This document shows positions 1 to 8,248 of a DNA stretch of 64,000 nucleotides, in pieces; position 1 is the first letter of the stretch; every line of letters begins with the position of its first letter. The notes under the pieces are model-generated. The model made no database searches. It saw nothing but the letters and a program-made list of their open reading frames with translations, and was not told where the DNA came from. Source of the stretch: DASRBO01 sp035653595. Its GTDB lineage: Bacteria; Actinomycetota; Acidimicrobiia; Acidimicrobiales; JAJPHE01. The DNA is taken from positions 13,608 through 77,607 of the forward strand of contig DASRBO010000001.1 of assembly GCA_035653595.1 (NCBI GenBank). The letters run 5' to 3'. The position numbers and the translations under genes are program-made.

Positions 1-627
1 GATGTTCTCGATGACCTCGTCGCCCAGCTTGCGCCGCAGGTAGAGGATGTAGACCTCCAGCTTCTTGGAGCTGGGGTCGGCGTCCTCCCCCCACACCGCC
101 TCCAGCAGCTGCTGGCGGCTCAGGATCTCCCCGGCGTTGCGGAACAGCGTTTCGGCCAGGGCGAACTCCCGCCCGGGCAGGTCGACCACCTGCTCGCCGA
201 AGACGATGTTGTGGTGGTGCAGGTCAAGCACCATGGGGCCGGCCTGGAGGCTGGTCTCGGACTCCTCGGCCTGACGGAGGCGCAGGCGGGCCCGGGCCAG
301 CAGCTCCTCGAAGCTGAAGGGCTTGGTCATGTAGTCATCGGCCCCGCCCTCGAGGCCGGCCACCGTGGTGTCCACCTCGTCGTTGGCGGTGAGGATGATG
401 ACCGGCAGCTTCTGGCCCCGGGCCCGGATGTCGGCCAGCACGTCCAGGCCGGGCCGGGTGGGCAGGCCCAGGTCCAGCACCAGCAGGTCGAAGTCCCCCT
501 CACAGGCCCGGCTGGCGGCAGCGGCGCCGTCGTCGACCACCTCGGTGTCGAACCCGTTGGCCTCGAACCCCTTGCGGAGGAACGAGGCGATGCGGTCCTC
601 GTCCTCGGCGATAAGGACCTTGGTCAC
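1..627 (-). CDS. OmpR-family response regulator (3' end outside window)
   Basis: DNA-binding response regulator that would be phosphorylated by the kinase encoded just upstream. It opens with a receiver domain (VLIAEDEDR acidic pocket, LLVLDLGLP around the phospho-acceptor Asp, ILTAND, and the conserved Lys in DDYMTKPF), followed by a winged-helix output domain (LPGREFALAETLF, then LEVYILYLRRKLG). The reading frame runs off the left edge, so probably only the last dozen or so residues are missing. The GTG start overlaps the kinase stop as GTGA, so the two are translationally coupled. The target genes are unknown. Confidence 0.93.
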   Translation of the reverse strand, partial: MTKVLIAEDEDRIASFLRKGFEANGFDTEVVDDGAAAASRACEGDFDLLVLDLGLPTRPGLDVLADIRARGQKLPVIILTANDEVDTTVAGLEGGADDYMTKPFSFEELLARARLRLRQAEESETSLQAGPMVLDLHHHNIVFGEQVVDLPGREFALAETLFRNAGEILSRQQLLEAVWGEDADPSSKKLEVYILYLRRKLGDEVIENI

Positions 628-2096
628 GTCTCCTCCTGTCTGGGGGGCTGAACCGGCAAAACCAGGGTAAAGGTTGCACCCTGTCCGGGGGAGCTGGCCA
701 GCTCCACCCGGCCCCGATGGGCCTCCACGATGGCCCGCACGATGGCCAGGCCCAGGCCCGAGCCCTGGCTGCGGCGGCGCTCGTTGCGGCCCCGGGCGAA
801 GCGCTCGAATATCCGGGTCTGGTCCTCGGCGGTGATGCCGGTGCCGGTGTCGGACACCCACAGCCGGAACTCGTCCCTGCCCCCGGCGAAGCCCAGGGCG
901 ATGGTGTCCCGCTCGGTGGTGTGGGCCACGGCGTTGACGGTCAGGTTCATGACGGCCTGGGTCAGGCGCTGGCGGTCGGCCATGGTCCGGACCGACCCCG
1001 AGGACTGGCACACCCACCGCCGGGGGGCGATGGCGGTGATCTTGGCCATGAGCTCGGAGACCAGGTCATCGACCCGCACCGGCTCCAGGCGGAGGAAGCC
1101 GGGGCGCTCGGCCTTGGCCAGCAGCAGGAGGTCCTCGACCATGCGGCTCATCCGGTCCAGCTCGTCGCGGACGATGAACATGGTCTCCTCCCGCTCGGCC
1201 GGGTCGTCGCCCAGCAGCTCGAGGTGACCGCGGATGATGGTGATGGGCGTCCGGAGCTCGTGGCTGGCGTCGTTGATGAACTCCCGCTGGCTGACGAAGG
1301 CGGCCTGGAGGCGGTCGAGCATGGCGTTGAAGGTCCGGGCCAGCTGGCCGATCTCGTCGTCGCCGACCCGGGCGATCCGCCTGGTCAGGTCGGTGTCGGA
1401 TATGGACTGGGCGGTGTCGGTCATGAGCCGCACCGGCACCAGGATCCGCCCCGCCACCAGCCAGGCGATGACCGACATGACCAGCAGGAGGGTCAGGGAC
1501 ACGGCGGCGGCCACCCCGACCTCGGAGTTCACCTCGCCCAGGCTGGCGGCGGTGAACTGGGCCGCCACGAAGGTGGCCGAGGGGGCCTGGCCGGCCGAGG
1601 CCACCGGCACGGCCAGGTAGCGGACGGCCCCACCGGGGGTGGACAGGTCGCCCCGCACCGAGGTGGCCAGGTGGGCCACCGAGGTGTTGAAGCCAGGCAC
1701 CCGCGCCAGCGGGTAGCCGCCCCCGGTGCTCCGGTAGGGGTGGCCGCCGACCAGGGCCAGGTACTGCTCACCGGGGCCGGGCACGTGGGTGCTGAGGAAG
1801 GCCGAGAACAGGCTGTCCACCGAGGCCGACCCGCCGCTGGGCTGGGCCTGGCGGGCCAGGTCCTCGAGGTTCACCGACAGCTGGGTGTCGATGCGATGGA
1901 CCATCCGGTGCATGAGCACCGTTCGCTGGGCCACCAGGGAGGCGCCGATGGTGACGACCAGCAGGACCACGTACCAGCCCAGGATGCGCACCCGGGCGCT
2001 GGTCAGGAAGGCGGTGAGACGCCCCGGCGCCCGGGCGGGGGCCGCCCGGCCGACGGCGAGGCCGGTGGTCAGCTCAGTCGCGAGCGGAGCTGCCAT
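624..2096 (-). CDS. HAMP-containing sensor histidine kinase
   Basis: Membrane sensor kinase of about 490 residues. It has an N-terminal transmembrane helix (ILGWYVVLLVVTIGASLVA), an extracytoplasmic sensor of about 150 residues, a second helix (VAAAVSLTLLLVMSVIAWLVAG), a HAMP linker, an H-box (NDASHELRTPIT), and a HATPase with N, G1 and G2 boxes (NLTVNAVAHT, VSDTGTGI, GSGLGLAIV). It overlaps the downstream response regulator by four bases, and its start lies inside the 3' end of the Pro-rich membrane protein gene. ATG at 2096 and ATG at 2111 are both possible; 2096 has a GGTG-like stretch in front. The long upstream extension of the frame is compositional noise. The signal sensed is unknown. 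Confidence 0.88.
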   Translation of the reverse strand: MAAPLATELTTGLAVGRAAPARAPGRLTAFLTSARVRILGWYVVLLVVTIGASLVAQRTVLMHRMVHRIDTQLSVNLEDLARQAQPSGGSASVDSLFSAFLSTHVPGPGEQYLALVGGHPYRSTGGGYPLARVPGFNTSVAHLATSVRGDLSTPGGAVRYLAVPVASAGQAPSATFVAAQFTAASLGEVNSEVGVAAAVSLTLLLVMSVIAWLVAGRILVPVRLMTDTAQSISDTDLTRRIARVGDDEIGQLARTFNAMLDRLQAAFVSQREFINDASHELRTPITIIRGHLELLGDDPAEREETMFIVRDELDRMSRMVEDLLLLAKAERPGFLRLEPVRVDDLVSELMAKITAIAPRRWVCQSSGSVRTMADRQRLTQAVMNLTVNAVAHTTERDTIALGFAGGRDEFRLWVSDTGTGITAEDQTRIFERFARGRNERRRSQGSGLGLAIVRAIVEAHRGRVELASSPGQGATFTLVLPVQPPRQEET

Positions 2097-3129
2097 GACC
2101 ACCGTCACCATGGCCGTGGGCCCGGTGGCCCGGCCCGTCTGGGGCCCCCCGGCCCTCGCCCCGTCCCCCACCGCTCGTGGCCGCCACGACGACCAGGCCC
2201 GGGCTGTCGGCCGTGGTGGTGGCGGTGCCGGGGTGGTCGACCGGGCGGGAGCCCGAGCCACCTGCCGAACGGTCGGATGCCAGCTCGGCCAGGTCGTGGG
2301 CCAGGCGGGCAAGGTCGTGGACCAGCACCTTGGCCCCCTGATCGCCGGCCTGGTCGGCCGCCAGCTGGGCCTGGTCGGCGGCGATGTCGGCCTGGTCCTC
2401 GGCCAGGTCCGGGTTGGCCTGGACCTGGTCCTCATCGGTCGGTGCCGTGGCGGTCGGGGTGGGTGAGGTCGGGGCGGAGGTGGTCGGAGCCGGGCTGACC
2501 TTCTTGACCGGCGAGTGGCCGGGGCTGGTACTGGTCGGACCGAGCGCCACCGGGCCCTCCTGCTCAGGACCGCCGTTGACCGGCGCCGACGAGGTCGGGC
2601 CGGGTACCGGCTCGACGCTGACCGGCTGGTTGGTGACGGGCGTGACCTGCACCGGGGTGGTGACCGGGCCCGAGGCGGTGGGCAGGGTGGGCGCCACCGG
2701 GTTTCTCACCGTTCCGGCGCCGACCGGGGGCTTGATGGAAGCCACCGGGGCGGAGAGCACGGGAAGGCGGACCGGTCCGGCCGGCAGGCGGGAGACCGGC
2801 GCCGGGCCGGGCGCCACGGCGGGGGCCGGAGGGGTGCCCAGGGCCACCTGGCCCAGGGTCGGAGCGGGCCGGGGGGCGGGGTGGCCGGCCGGGCCGGGCC
2901 GGATGGCCGACGGTGAGGAAGGGCCGGGTGCCGGCAGCACGATCCGGGGCAGGGCCTGGGGCGGGGGGACCGGCTGGAGGGAGTTGGCCACGAAGGCCGA
3001 GGCGGTGCCGACGGCGGCCAGGATCGCTGCCACCACGGCTACCGTCACCAGCCGCACCCACCCGCGTCGGGCGGGGCGGCCTAGTGAGCGGGTCAAAGCC
3101 CGCCACCGCCGACCTCCAGGACTGGTCAT
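2074..3129 (-). CDS. Pro-rich single-pass membrane protein with C-terminal heptad repeats
   Basis: I do not recognise a family. The 351-residue product has a basic N-terminus, one transmembrane or signal-anchor helix (about residues 26-50, VTVAVVAAILAAVGTASAF), a long Pro/Val/Thr-rich segment of about 200 residues that looks like an extended extracytoplasmic spacer, then a short helix built from seven-residue units of the form xAxDQAx (about residues 238-262), then a Gly/His-rich tail. The ATG has a good AGGAG site. It is the first gene of the operon with the histidine kinase and response regulator and overlaps the kinase start, so it may be an accessory sensor or wall-facing partner; that role is inferred. 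Confidence 0.72.
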   Translation of the reverse strand: MTSPGGRRWRALTRSLGRPARRGWVRLVTVAVVAAILAAVGTASAFVANSLQPVPPPQALPRIVLPAPGPSSPSAIRPGPAGHPAPRPAPTLGQVALGTPPAPAVAPGPAPVSRLPAGPVRLPVLSAPVASIKPPVGAGTVRNPVAPTLPTASGPVTTPVQVTPVTNQPVSVEPVPGPTSSAPVNGGPEQEGPVALGPTSTSPGHSPVKKVSPAPTTSAPTSPTPTATAPTDEDQVQANPDLAEDQADIAADQAQLAADQAGDQGAKVLVHDLARLAHDLAELASDRSAGGSGSRPVDHPGTATTTADSPGLVVVAATSGGGRGEGRGAPDGPGHRAHGHGDGGHGSSARD

Positions 3130-3160
3130 GTCTCCTAAAGGGGTTTCGGTCGGGGCTTTA

Positions 3161-3192
3161 GGGAATCCTGTCGACTCCCCGGAAAGATTCCC
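3161..3192 (-). promoter_or_regulatory. Inverted repeat in the leader of the two-component operon
   Basis: GGGAATC (3161-3167) and GATTCCC (3186-3192) are perfect inverted arms about 25 bases upstream of the AGGAG site of the Pro-rich membrane protein gene, in an unusually AT-rich stretch. It could be a leader hairpin or an operator. No known riboswitch consensus was recognised. Confidence 0.35.
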
Positions 3193-3342
3193 AGGTTTCT
3201 TATCACTAACTCTACCTTTTTCAGGTTCGACCAGGGAAAATTAGCCGCGTAGTCCCCCAAAAAGGACAGTCATCGCCAGTTCTTTTTTTGCGGCCTGGGC
3301 CCACCCGCCCCGGGGCCGGGTCGGGAACCGGACGCCAGGCGT

Positions 3343-4371
3343 TCAAGCCCTCACTACGAGTCGGTGCCCCTCCACCACCGAGCCGACGACCGCGGCGGGC
3401 AGGCCGGCCTCCCGCAGGGCGGCCACCGCCTCGGCCGCCGCCGCCGGGTCGGCTCCGAACAACAGCCCCCCCGAGGTCTGGGGGTCGCAGAGCAGGGTCA
3501 GGTCGACCTCGCCCACCCCGCCGGCGTCGAGGATGGCCTCGACCCACTCGCGGTTGCGGCGCGCCCCGCCCGGCACCGGCCCCCGCTCGGCCAGCTCGGC
3601 CGCCCCCGGCAGGGCGGGGACGGCGCCGGCGTCGAGGACCGCCCCCACCCCGGACGCCTCGGTCAGGCGGCGCAGATGGCCGAGCAGGCCGAAGCCGGTG
3701 ACGTCGGTGGCGGCCCGGCTTCCGGCCGCCAGGGCGGCCTCGGCAGCCCGGTCGTTGAGGGTGCACATGGAGGCGACCGCCGCCTCCACCACCCCGGCCG
3801 GGGCGGAGCCGTCCTTGATGGCGGAGGTGATCAGCCCCACCCCCACCGCCTTGGTGAGCACCAGGGCCTCGCCGGCCCGCAACCCCCGGTTGAGCAGGGC
3901 CCGGTCGGGGTCGACCTCGCCCACCACGGCCTGGCCGAAGCTGGGGTGGGGGTCGGTGATGCTGTGGCCGCCGGCCACCATCCACCCCCCGGAGGCGGCG
4001 GCGTCCAGGGCCCCCTGGAGCACCTCCACCAGCAGGTCGGCGCCCAGCTCGTCGCGGTTCCATGCCACCAGGTTGAGCGCCACCAGGGGCCGGCCGCCCA
4101 TGGCGTAGACGTCGCTGGCGGCGTTGGTGGCGGCGATCCGTCCCCAGGCCCGGGCGTCGTCGACCACCGGGGTGAGGAAGTCGGCCGTCAGCACCAGGGC
4201 CCGGCCCTCGCCGATCCGCCACAGGGCGGCGTCGTCGCCGGTGTCGGAGCCCCACAGCAGGTCGGGATGGGTGCCGGGGACCAGCCGGCCCATCACCTCG
4301 CCCAGCTCGGCCGGCCCCAGCTTGCAGGCGCAGCCGGCCCCCGGGCTGTAGGACGTGAGCCGGGGCCTCAT
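3343..4371 (-). CDS. selD: Selenophosphate synthetase (selenide, water dikinase)
   Basis: Makes selenophosphate from selenide and ATP, the selenium donor for selenocysteine and selenouridine. The product is 342 residues, normal for SelD. The N-terminal glycine-rich catalytic loop GAGCACKLGP carries Cys14 and Lys17 at the positions equivalent to Cys17 and Lys20 of the E. coli enzyme, so this is a Cys form, not a Sec form. Further signature blocks are GSDTGDDAALW, ATNAASDVYAMGG and LLCDPQTSGGLLFG. The start was set at the ATG directly before RPRLTSYSPGAG; the frame stays open further upstream but with no family sequence. Divergent from ccdA. No selA, selB or selU is visible in the window. Confidence 0.95.
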   Translation of the reverse strand: MRPRLTSYSPGAGCACKLGPAELGEVMGRLVPGTHPDLLWGSDTGDDAALWRIGEGRALVLTADFLTPVVDDARAWGRIAATNAASDVYAMGGRPLVALNLVAWNRDELGADLLVEVLQGALDAAASGGWMVAGGHSITDPHPSFGQAVVGEVDPDRALLNRGLRAGEALVLTKAVGVGLITSAIKDGSAPAGVVEAAVASMCTLNDRAAEAALAAGSRAATDVTGFGLLGHLRRLTEASGVGAVLDAGAVPALPGAAELAERGPVPGGARRNREWVEAILDAGGVGEVDLTLLCDPQTSGGLLFGADPAAAAEAVAALREAGLPAAVVGSVVEGHRLVVRA

Positions 4372-4513
4372 GCCGGCGCCGGGGCCGGACGGCACGGTTC
4401 CGCAACCGGCTCCGGAACCATGGCCAGCGAAGCGCCCCTCATCCGGGCGGACCATAGATCGGCGCCGCCGGGCCGGCTTGCCCCCGGGTCGCCCGGTGGT
4501 CGACCCTGGGCCG

Positions 4514-5266
4514 GTGAGCGCCGGCGTCGGCTACGTGGCCGCCTTCGGAGGTGGGGTGGTGTCCTTCGCCTCGCCCTGCGTGCTGCCGATGGTGCCGGCC
4601 TACCTCTCCATGGTGACCGGCCTCGACGTGGCCGAAATCCAGGCCGGCTCCACCCGCCACCTGGCCCGCATCGCCCGCGACACGGCGCTGTTCATCGCCG
4701 GCTTCGCCGCCGTGTTCGTGGTGCTGGGGCTGTCGGCCACCACCCTGGGCCGGGCCGCCTTCCGCAACCACCTGCTGCTGACCAGGGTCTCGGGGGCGGC
4801 GGTGCTGGTGCTGGCCGCCTTCGTGGCCGGCTCGCTGGTGCTGCGCCTGCCCTGGCTGTACCGCGAGGCCCGCTTCCACCCCAGCCCCTCCCGCCTGGGG
4901 CCCCTGGCCGCCCCCCTCACCGGGGTGGCATTCGGCTTCGGCTGGACCCCCTGCATCGGACCGATCCTGGCCTCGGTCCTGGCGGTGGCGGCCACCCGGG
5001 CCCAGGCCACCCAGGGGGCCCTGCTGCTGGCCATGTACTCCCTCGGCCTGGCGGTGCCGTTCCTGGCCGCCGGCCTGGCCCTGGGCCGGCTGTCCTCCGC
5101 CTTCGCCTGGGTCAGGGCGCACTTCCGGGGCATCACCGTGGGCTCGTCCCTGGTCATGGCCGGCTTCGGCGTCCTCCTGGTGCTCAACCGCCTGACCTGG
5201 CTCACCACCCAGCTGGAGACCGGCCTGCGCCACGTCGGCCTGGGCGGCCTGGTCAACCTGGGATGA
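4514..5266 (+). CDS. ccdA: CcdA/DsbD-type thiol:disulfide transmembrane carrier
   Basis: Polytopic membrane protein that passes reducing equivalents from cytoplasmic thioredoxin across the membrane, typically for cytochrome c maturation or extracytoplasmic thiol repair. The two family motifs each hold one redox Cys: SPCVLPMVPAYLS (Cys22) and GWTPCIGPIL (Cys147). About six hydrophobic helices fill the 250 residues. GTG at 4514 was chosen because it is followed at once by the first helix; the ATG at 4355 would run into the divergent selD. No partner thioredoxin or cytochrome c synthase genes are adjacent. Confidence 0.88.
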   Translation: MSAGVGYVAAFGGGVVSFASPCVLPMVPAYLSMVTGLDVAEIQAGSTRHLARIARDTALFIAGFAAVFVVLGLSATTLGRAAFRNHLLLTRVSGAAVLVLAAFVAGSLVLRLPWLYREARFHPSPSRLGPLAAPLTGVAFGFGWTPCIGPILASVLAVAATRAQATQGALLLAMYSLGLAVPFLAAGLALGRLSSAFAWVRAHFRGITVGSSLVMAGFGVLLVLNRLTWLTTQLETGLRHVGLGGLVNLG

Positions 5267-5324
5267 CCCTGATACAGCCCTAAGGAGCGCCGGGGGCCGA
5301 CCGATGCATGCGGTGGTGGCTCCC

Positions 5325-5345
5325 CCGGGCGGAGGAGCCGCCCGG
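5325..5345 (+). terminator. GC-rich hairpin after ccdA
   Basis: CCGGGCGG (5325-5332) and CCGCCCGG (5338-5345) form a perfect eight-base-pair stem with a five-base loop, about 60 bases after the ccdA stop. There is no proper T-run, so it is a weak terminator call. The rest of the 258-base gap shows only the ribosome-binding site of the next gene. Confidence 0.4.
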
Positions 5346-5524
5346 TCGGGACCTGGGCCTTTCTGCCAAGATTTTCTCCAGGTCCCGCCGCGATCCATGA
5401 GCGGTCCGCCGCCGCCGGCCCGGCTCCCCCCGGGACATCCCCGGCGGCGGCTACCGCCCTTGCGCCCCTCTCGCCCACCCCGGACCGGCCCGAGTAGGTT
5501 CCCCGCCCTCGGGGAGGTGGGGAG

Positions 5525-8197
5525 ATGGATCACTCGGAGATCGCCGTCGTCCGGCCGCGCTGCGCCGACTCGCCGTTCCCGCTGGGGGTGCCCGGGCCCG
5601 AGCCCCGGCTTTCCTGGTCGCTGGCCGGGGCCGGACGGGGCCTGGTCCAGCAGGCCTACCGGCTCCAGGTGGCCGAGGACCCGACCTTCTCCTCTCCACT
5701 GGCCGACTCCGGCCGGGTGGAGGGCGGGCGGTGCCTGGGGGTGGACTGGCCCGGCGATCCGCTGGCCTCCCGCCAGCGGCGGTGGTGGCGGGTCAAGGTG
5801 TGGGCCGGCGGGTCCGAGTCGGCCTGGAGCGAGCCGGCCTTCGTGGAGGCCCCCCTGCTCGGGCCGGACGACTGGACGGCGGTGCCGGTGGGGCCGGTGC
5901 CCGGGGGCGCCGATGAGAAGGTGCCGGGCCCGTGCCCGCTCGTCCGGGGGGCCTTCGAGCTGCCGGCCGAGCCGGTCGAGGCCCGCCTCTACATCACCGC
6001 CCTGGGCTGCTACCAGGCGGAGATCAACGGGCTGCCGGTCGGCGACGAGGCCCTGGCCCCGGGCTGGACCGCCTACCGCCGGCGGCTGCTGTACCGGACC
6101 CACGACGTGGGCCGGCTGCTGAGGGCGGGGACCAACGTGATCGGGATCACCCTGGCCGACGGGTGGTACCGGGGCCACCTGACCTGGACCAAGGCCCGCA
6201 ACGTCTACGGCGACCGCCTGGCCGTGCTGGCCCAGCTGCACGTGCGCCTGGCCGACGGGCGGGAGGTCACCGTGGGCAGCGACCCGACCTGGCGAACCTC
6301 GACCGGGGTCATCCGGTCCTCCGACATCTACGACGGCGAGGAGCAGGACCTCTCCTTCGACCAGGCCGGGTGGTCGCAGGCCGGCTTCGACGACTCCGGA
6401 TGGTCGCCGGTCGAGGAGGTCCCCCTGCCCGCCGGCACGGAGGTCCTGCCGGCGGCGGTGGCCCCGGTGCGGGCCGTCGAGGAGCTGCCGCTGGCCACCT
6501 CGTGGGTCTCCCCATCGGGGGCCAGGCTGATCGACTTCGGCCAGAACGTGGCCGGCCGGGTCCGCCTGGTCGCCCGGGGCGAGCCCGGGGCCACCCTCAC
6601 CATCCGCCACGGCGAGGTCCTCGACGGCACCGGCGAGCTCTACACCGCCGCCCTGCGGGGGGCCAGGGCCACCGACCGCTACCGCCTCGACGGCACCGAG
6701 CAGGTCCTCGAGCCCCGCTTCACCTTCCACGGCTTCCGCTACGCCGAGGTGTCGGTCGACCGGGGGGCCCTGGAGGTGGGCCCGGCCACCGCCGTGGTCC
6801 TCTCCTCCGACCTCGAGCGGATCGGGGGCTTCGCCTGCTCCAACGACCTGGTCAACCGGCTGGTGGCCAACGTGGTCCGCAGCCAGAGGGGCAACTTCGT
6901 TTCGGTGCCCACCGACTGCCCCCAGCGGGACGAGCGGTTGGGCTGGACGGGGGACGCCCAGGTCTTCGCCCCCACCGCCTGCTTCAACTTCGACGCCTCG
7001 GCCTTCTTCGCCAACTGGCTCCAGGACGTGGCCGCCGACCAGACCGCCACCGGGGCCGTGCCCCCCTTCGTCCCCGACATCGTCCCCCCGACCAAGATCT
7101 ACTGCGCCGCCTGGGGCGACGCCGCCACCGTGGTCCCGTGGGCGGTCTACGAGGCCTACGGGGACCCGGCCGTCCTGGCCCGCCAGCTCCCCAGCATGAA
7201 GGCCTGGGTCGACTACGAGGCCAGGCGGGCCGGCGACGACCTGCTCTGGACGGGCGACTTCCAGTTCGGGGACTGGCTGGACCCGGACGCCCCCGCCGGC
7301 GAGCCCCAGAACGCCAAGACCCCGGGCCAGTTCGTGGCCACCGCCTACCTGGCCCACAGCGCCGGTCTGGTGGCCGACGCCGCCGAAGTGGTCGGCGACG
7401 ACGACGGGGAGCGCTACCGGCTGCTGTCGGAGAGGGCGCGCGAGGCCCTGTGGAAGGCGTGGTCGGAGGACGCCTTCGCCACCCAGACCGCCGCCGCCCT
7501 GGCCCTCCAGTTCGACCTGGCTCCCCCGTCCCAGCGCCCCCGGCTGGCCGAGCGGTTGGCCGAGCTGGTCGCCGAGGCCGGCGACCGCATCGCCACCGGG
7601 TTCGTGGGCACCCCCCTCGTCTGCCCCGCCCTGTCCGACAACGGCCAGGCCGAGGCCGCCTACCGGCTCCTGCTGCAGCGGGAGTTCCCGTCGTGGCTGT
7701 ACCCGGTGCTGGCCGGGGCCACCTCCATCTGGGAGCGCTGGGACGCCATCCAGCCCGACGGCACCATCCACTCCGGCCAGCTGGGCTCGAACGAGGCCGG
7801 CATGCTCTCGTTCAACCACTACGCCTACGGGGCGGTGGCCGAGTGGCTGTACCGCCGGGTGGCCGGCCTGGCCCCCGACCGGTCCGAGCCCGGCTACCGC
7901 CACGTGGTCGTCTCGCCCCGCCCCGGCGGAGGCCTGGGATGGGCCCGGGCCAGCATCCGCTCCCCCTACGGCGACACCGCCGTGGCCTGGAGCGTGGCCG
8001 ACAACCGCCTCGAGCTGTCCCTGGTGCTGCCCCCCAACACCTGGGCCACCGTCACCCTGCCCACCCCCGACCCGGCCAGCGTCAGGGTGGACGGGGAGAG
8101 CCCGGCGAAGGTCGACGGGGTCCGGTCCGCCCTGGTGCCCGACGCCCCGGTGGTGCAGGTCGGCTCGGGGCGCTACCGCTTCGACTGCGCCCTGTAG
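5525..8197 (+). CDS. Alpha-L-rhamnosidase, glycoside hydrolase family 78
   Basis: Large hydrolase (890 residues) that releases terminal alpha-L-rhamnose from plant glycosides, polysaccharides or rhamnolipid-type substrates. Order of domains: N-terminal beta-sandwich domains (PRLSWSLAG, then a carbohydrate-binding-like region around LYITALGCYQAEING), a concanavalin-like segment, then the (alpha/alpha)6 catalytic barrel with the block DCPQRDERLGWTGDAQVF that carries the acid residues, followed by WGDAATVVPWAVYE and TSIWERWDA with the second catalytic Glu, and a C-terminal beta-sandwich. No signal peptide is seen, so it probably acts in the cytoplasm on imported oligosaccharides. A GGGGAGGTGGGGAG stretch precedes the ATG. 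Stands alone; no sugar transporter or rha genes adjoin. Confidence 0.94.
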   Translation: MDHSEIAVVRPRCADSPFPLGVPGPEPRLSWSLAGAGRGLVQQAYRLQVAEDPTFSSPLADSGRVEGGRCLGVDWPGDPLASRQRRWWRVKVWAGGSESAWSEPAFVEAPLLGPDDWTAVPVGPVPGGADEKVPGPCPLVRGAFELPAEPVEARLYITALGCYQAEINGLPVGDEALAPGWTAYRRRLLYRTHDVGRLLRAGTNVIGITLADGWYRGHLTWTKARNVYGDRLAVLAQLHVRLADGREVTVGSDPTWRTSTGVIRSSDIYDGEEQDLSFDQAGWSQAGFDDSGWSPVEEVPLPAGTEVLPAAVAPVRAVEELPLATSWVSPSGARLIDFGQNVAGRVRLVARGEPGATLTIRHGEVLDGTGELYTAALRGARATDRYRLDGTEQVLEPRFTFHGFRYAEVSVDRGALEVGPATAVVLSSDLERIGGFACSNDLVNRLVANVVRSQRGNFVSVPTDCPQRDERLGWTGDAQVFAPTACFNFDASAFFANWLQDVAADQTATGAVPPFVPDIVPPTKIYCAAWGDAATVVPWAVYEAYGDPAVLARQLPSMKAWVDYEARRAGDDLLWTGDFQFGDWLDPDAPAGEPQNAKTPGQFVATAYLAHSAGLVADAAEVVGDDDGERYRLLSERAREALWKAWSEDAFATQTAAALALQFDLAPPSQRPRLAERLAELVAEAGDRIATGFVGTPLVCPALSDNGQAEAAYRLLLQREFPSWLYPVLAGATSIWERWDAIQPDGTIHSGQLGSNEAGMLSFNHYAYGAVAEWLYRRVAGLAPDRSEPGYRHVVVSPRPGGGLGWARASIRSPYGDTAVAWSVADNRLELSLVLPPNTWATVTLPTPDPASVRVDGESPAKVDGVRSALVPDAPVVQVGSGRYRFDCAL

Positions 8198-8206
8198 GGG
8201 GCGTCC

Positions 8207-8248
8207 CGTCAGGGGTGCCCGGTCAGGAGTACCCGATCAGGGGTGCTC
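8207..8248. repeat. Three tandem 14-bp repeats over the 3' end of the ABC ATPase gene
   Basis: CGTCAGGGGTGCCC (8207-8220), GGTCAGGAGTACCC (8221-8234) and GATCAGGGGTGCTC (8235-8248) are successive imperfect copies. The last copy contains the final codons and TGA stop of the minus-strand ATPase gene, so the gene end appears to have been locally triplicated between two convergent genes. Confidence 0.7.

Noticed and set aside
717..2498. A 593-residue plus-strand frame opposite the histidine kinase
   Set aside because: Gly/His/Gln-rich with no domain; shadow of the kinase on the other strand.
4439..7903. A 1154-residue open frame on the minus strand opposite the rhamnosidase gene
   Set aside because: Low-complexity Gly/Pro/Ala/His-rich product without any motif; a typical antisense artefact of very GC-rich codon usage. 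The plus strand encodes a clear GH78 enzyme.
8207..8248. A short CRISPR-like array
   Set aside because: Repeats are only 14 bp, directly adjacent, imperfect and without spacers; no cas genes.
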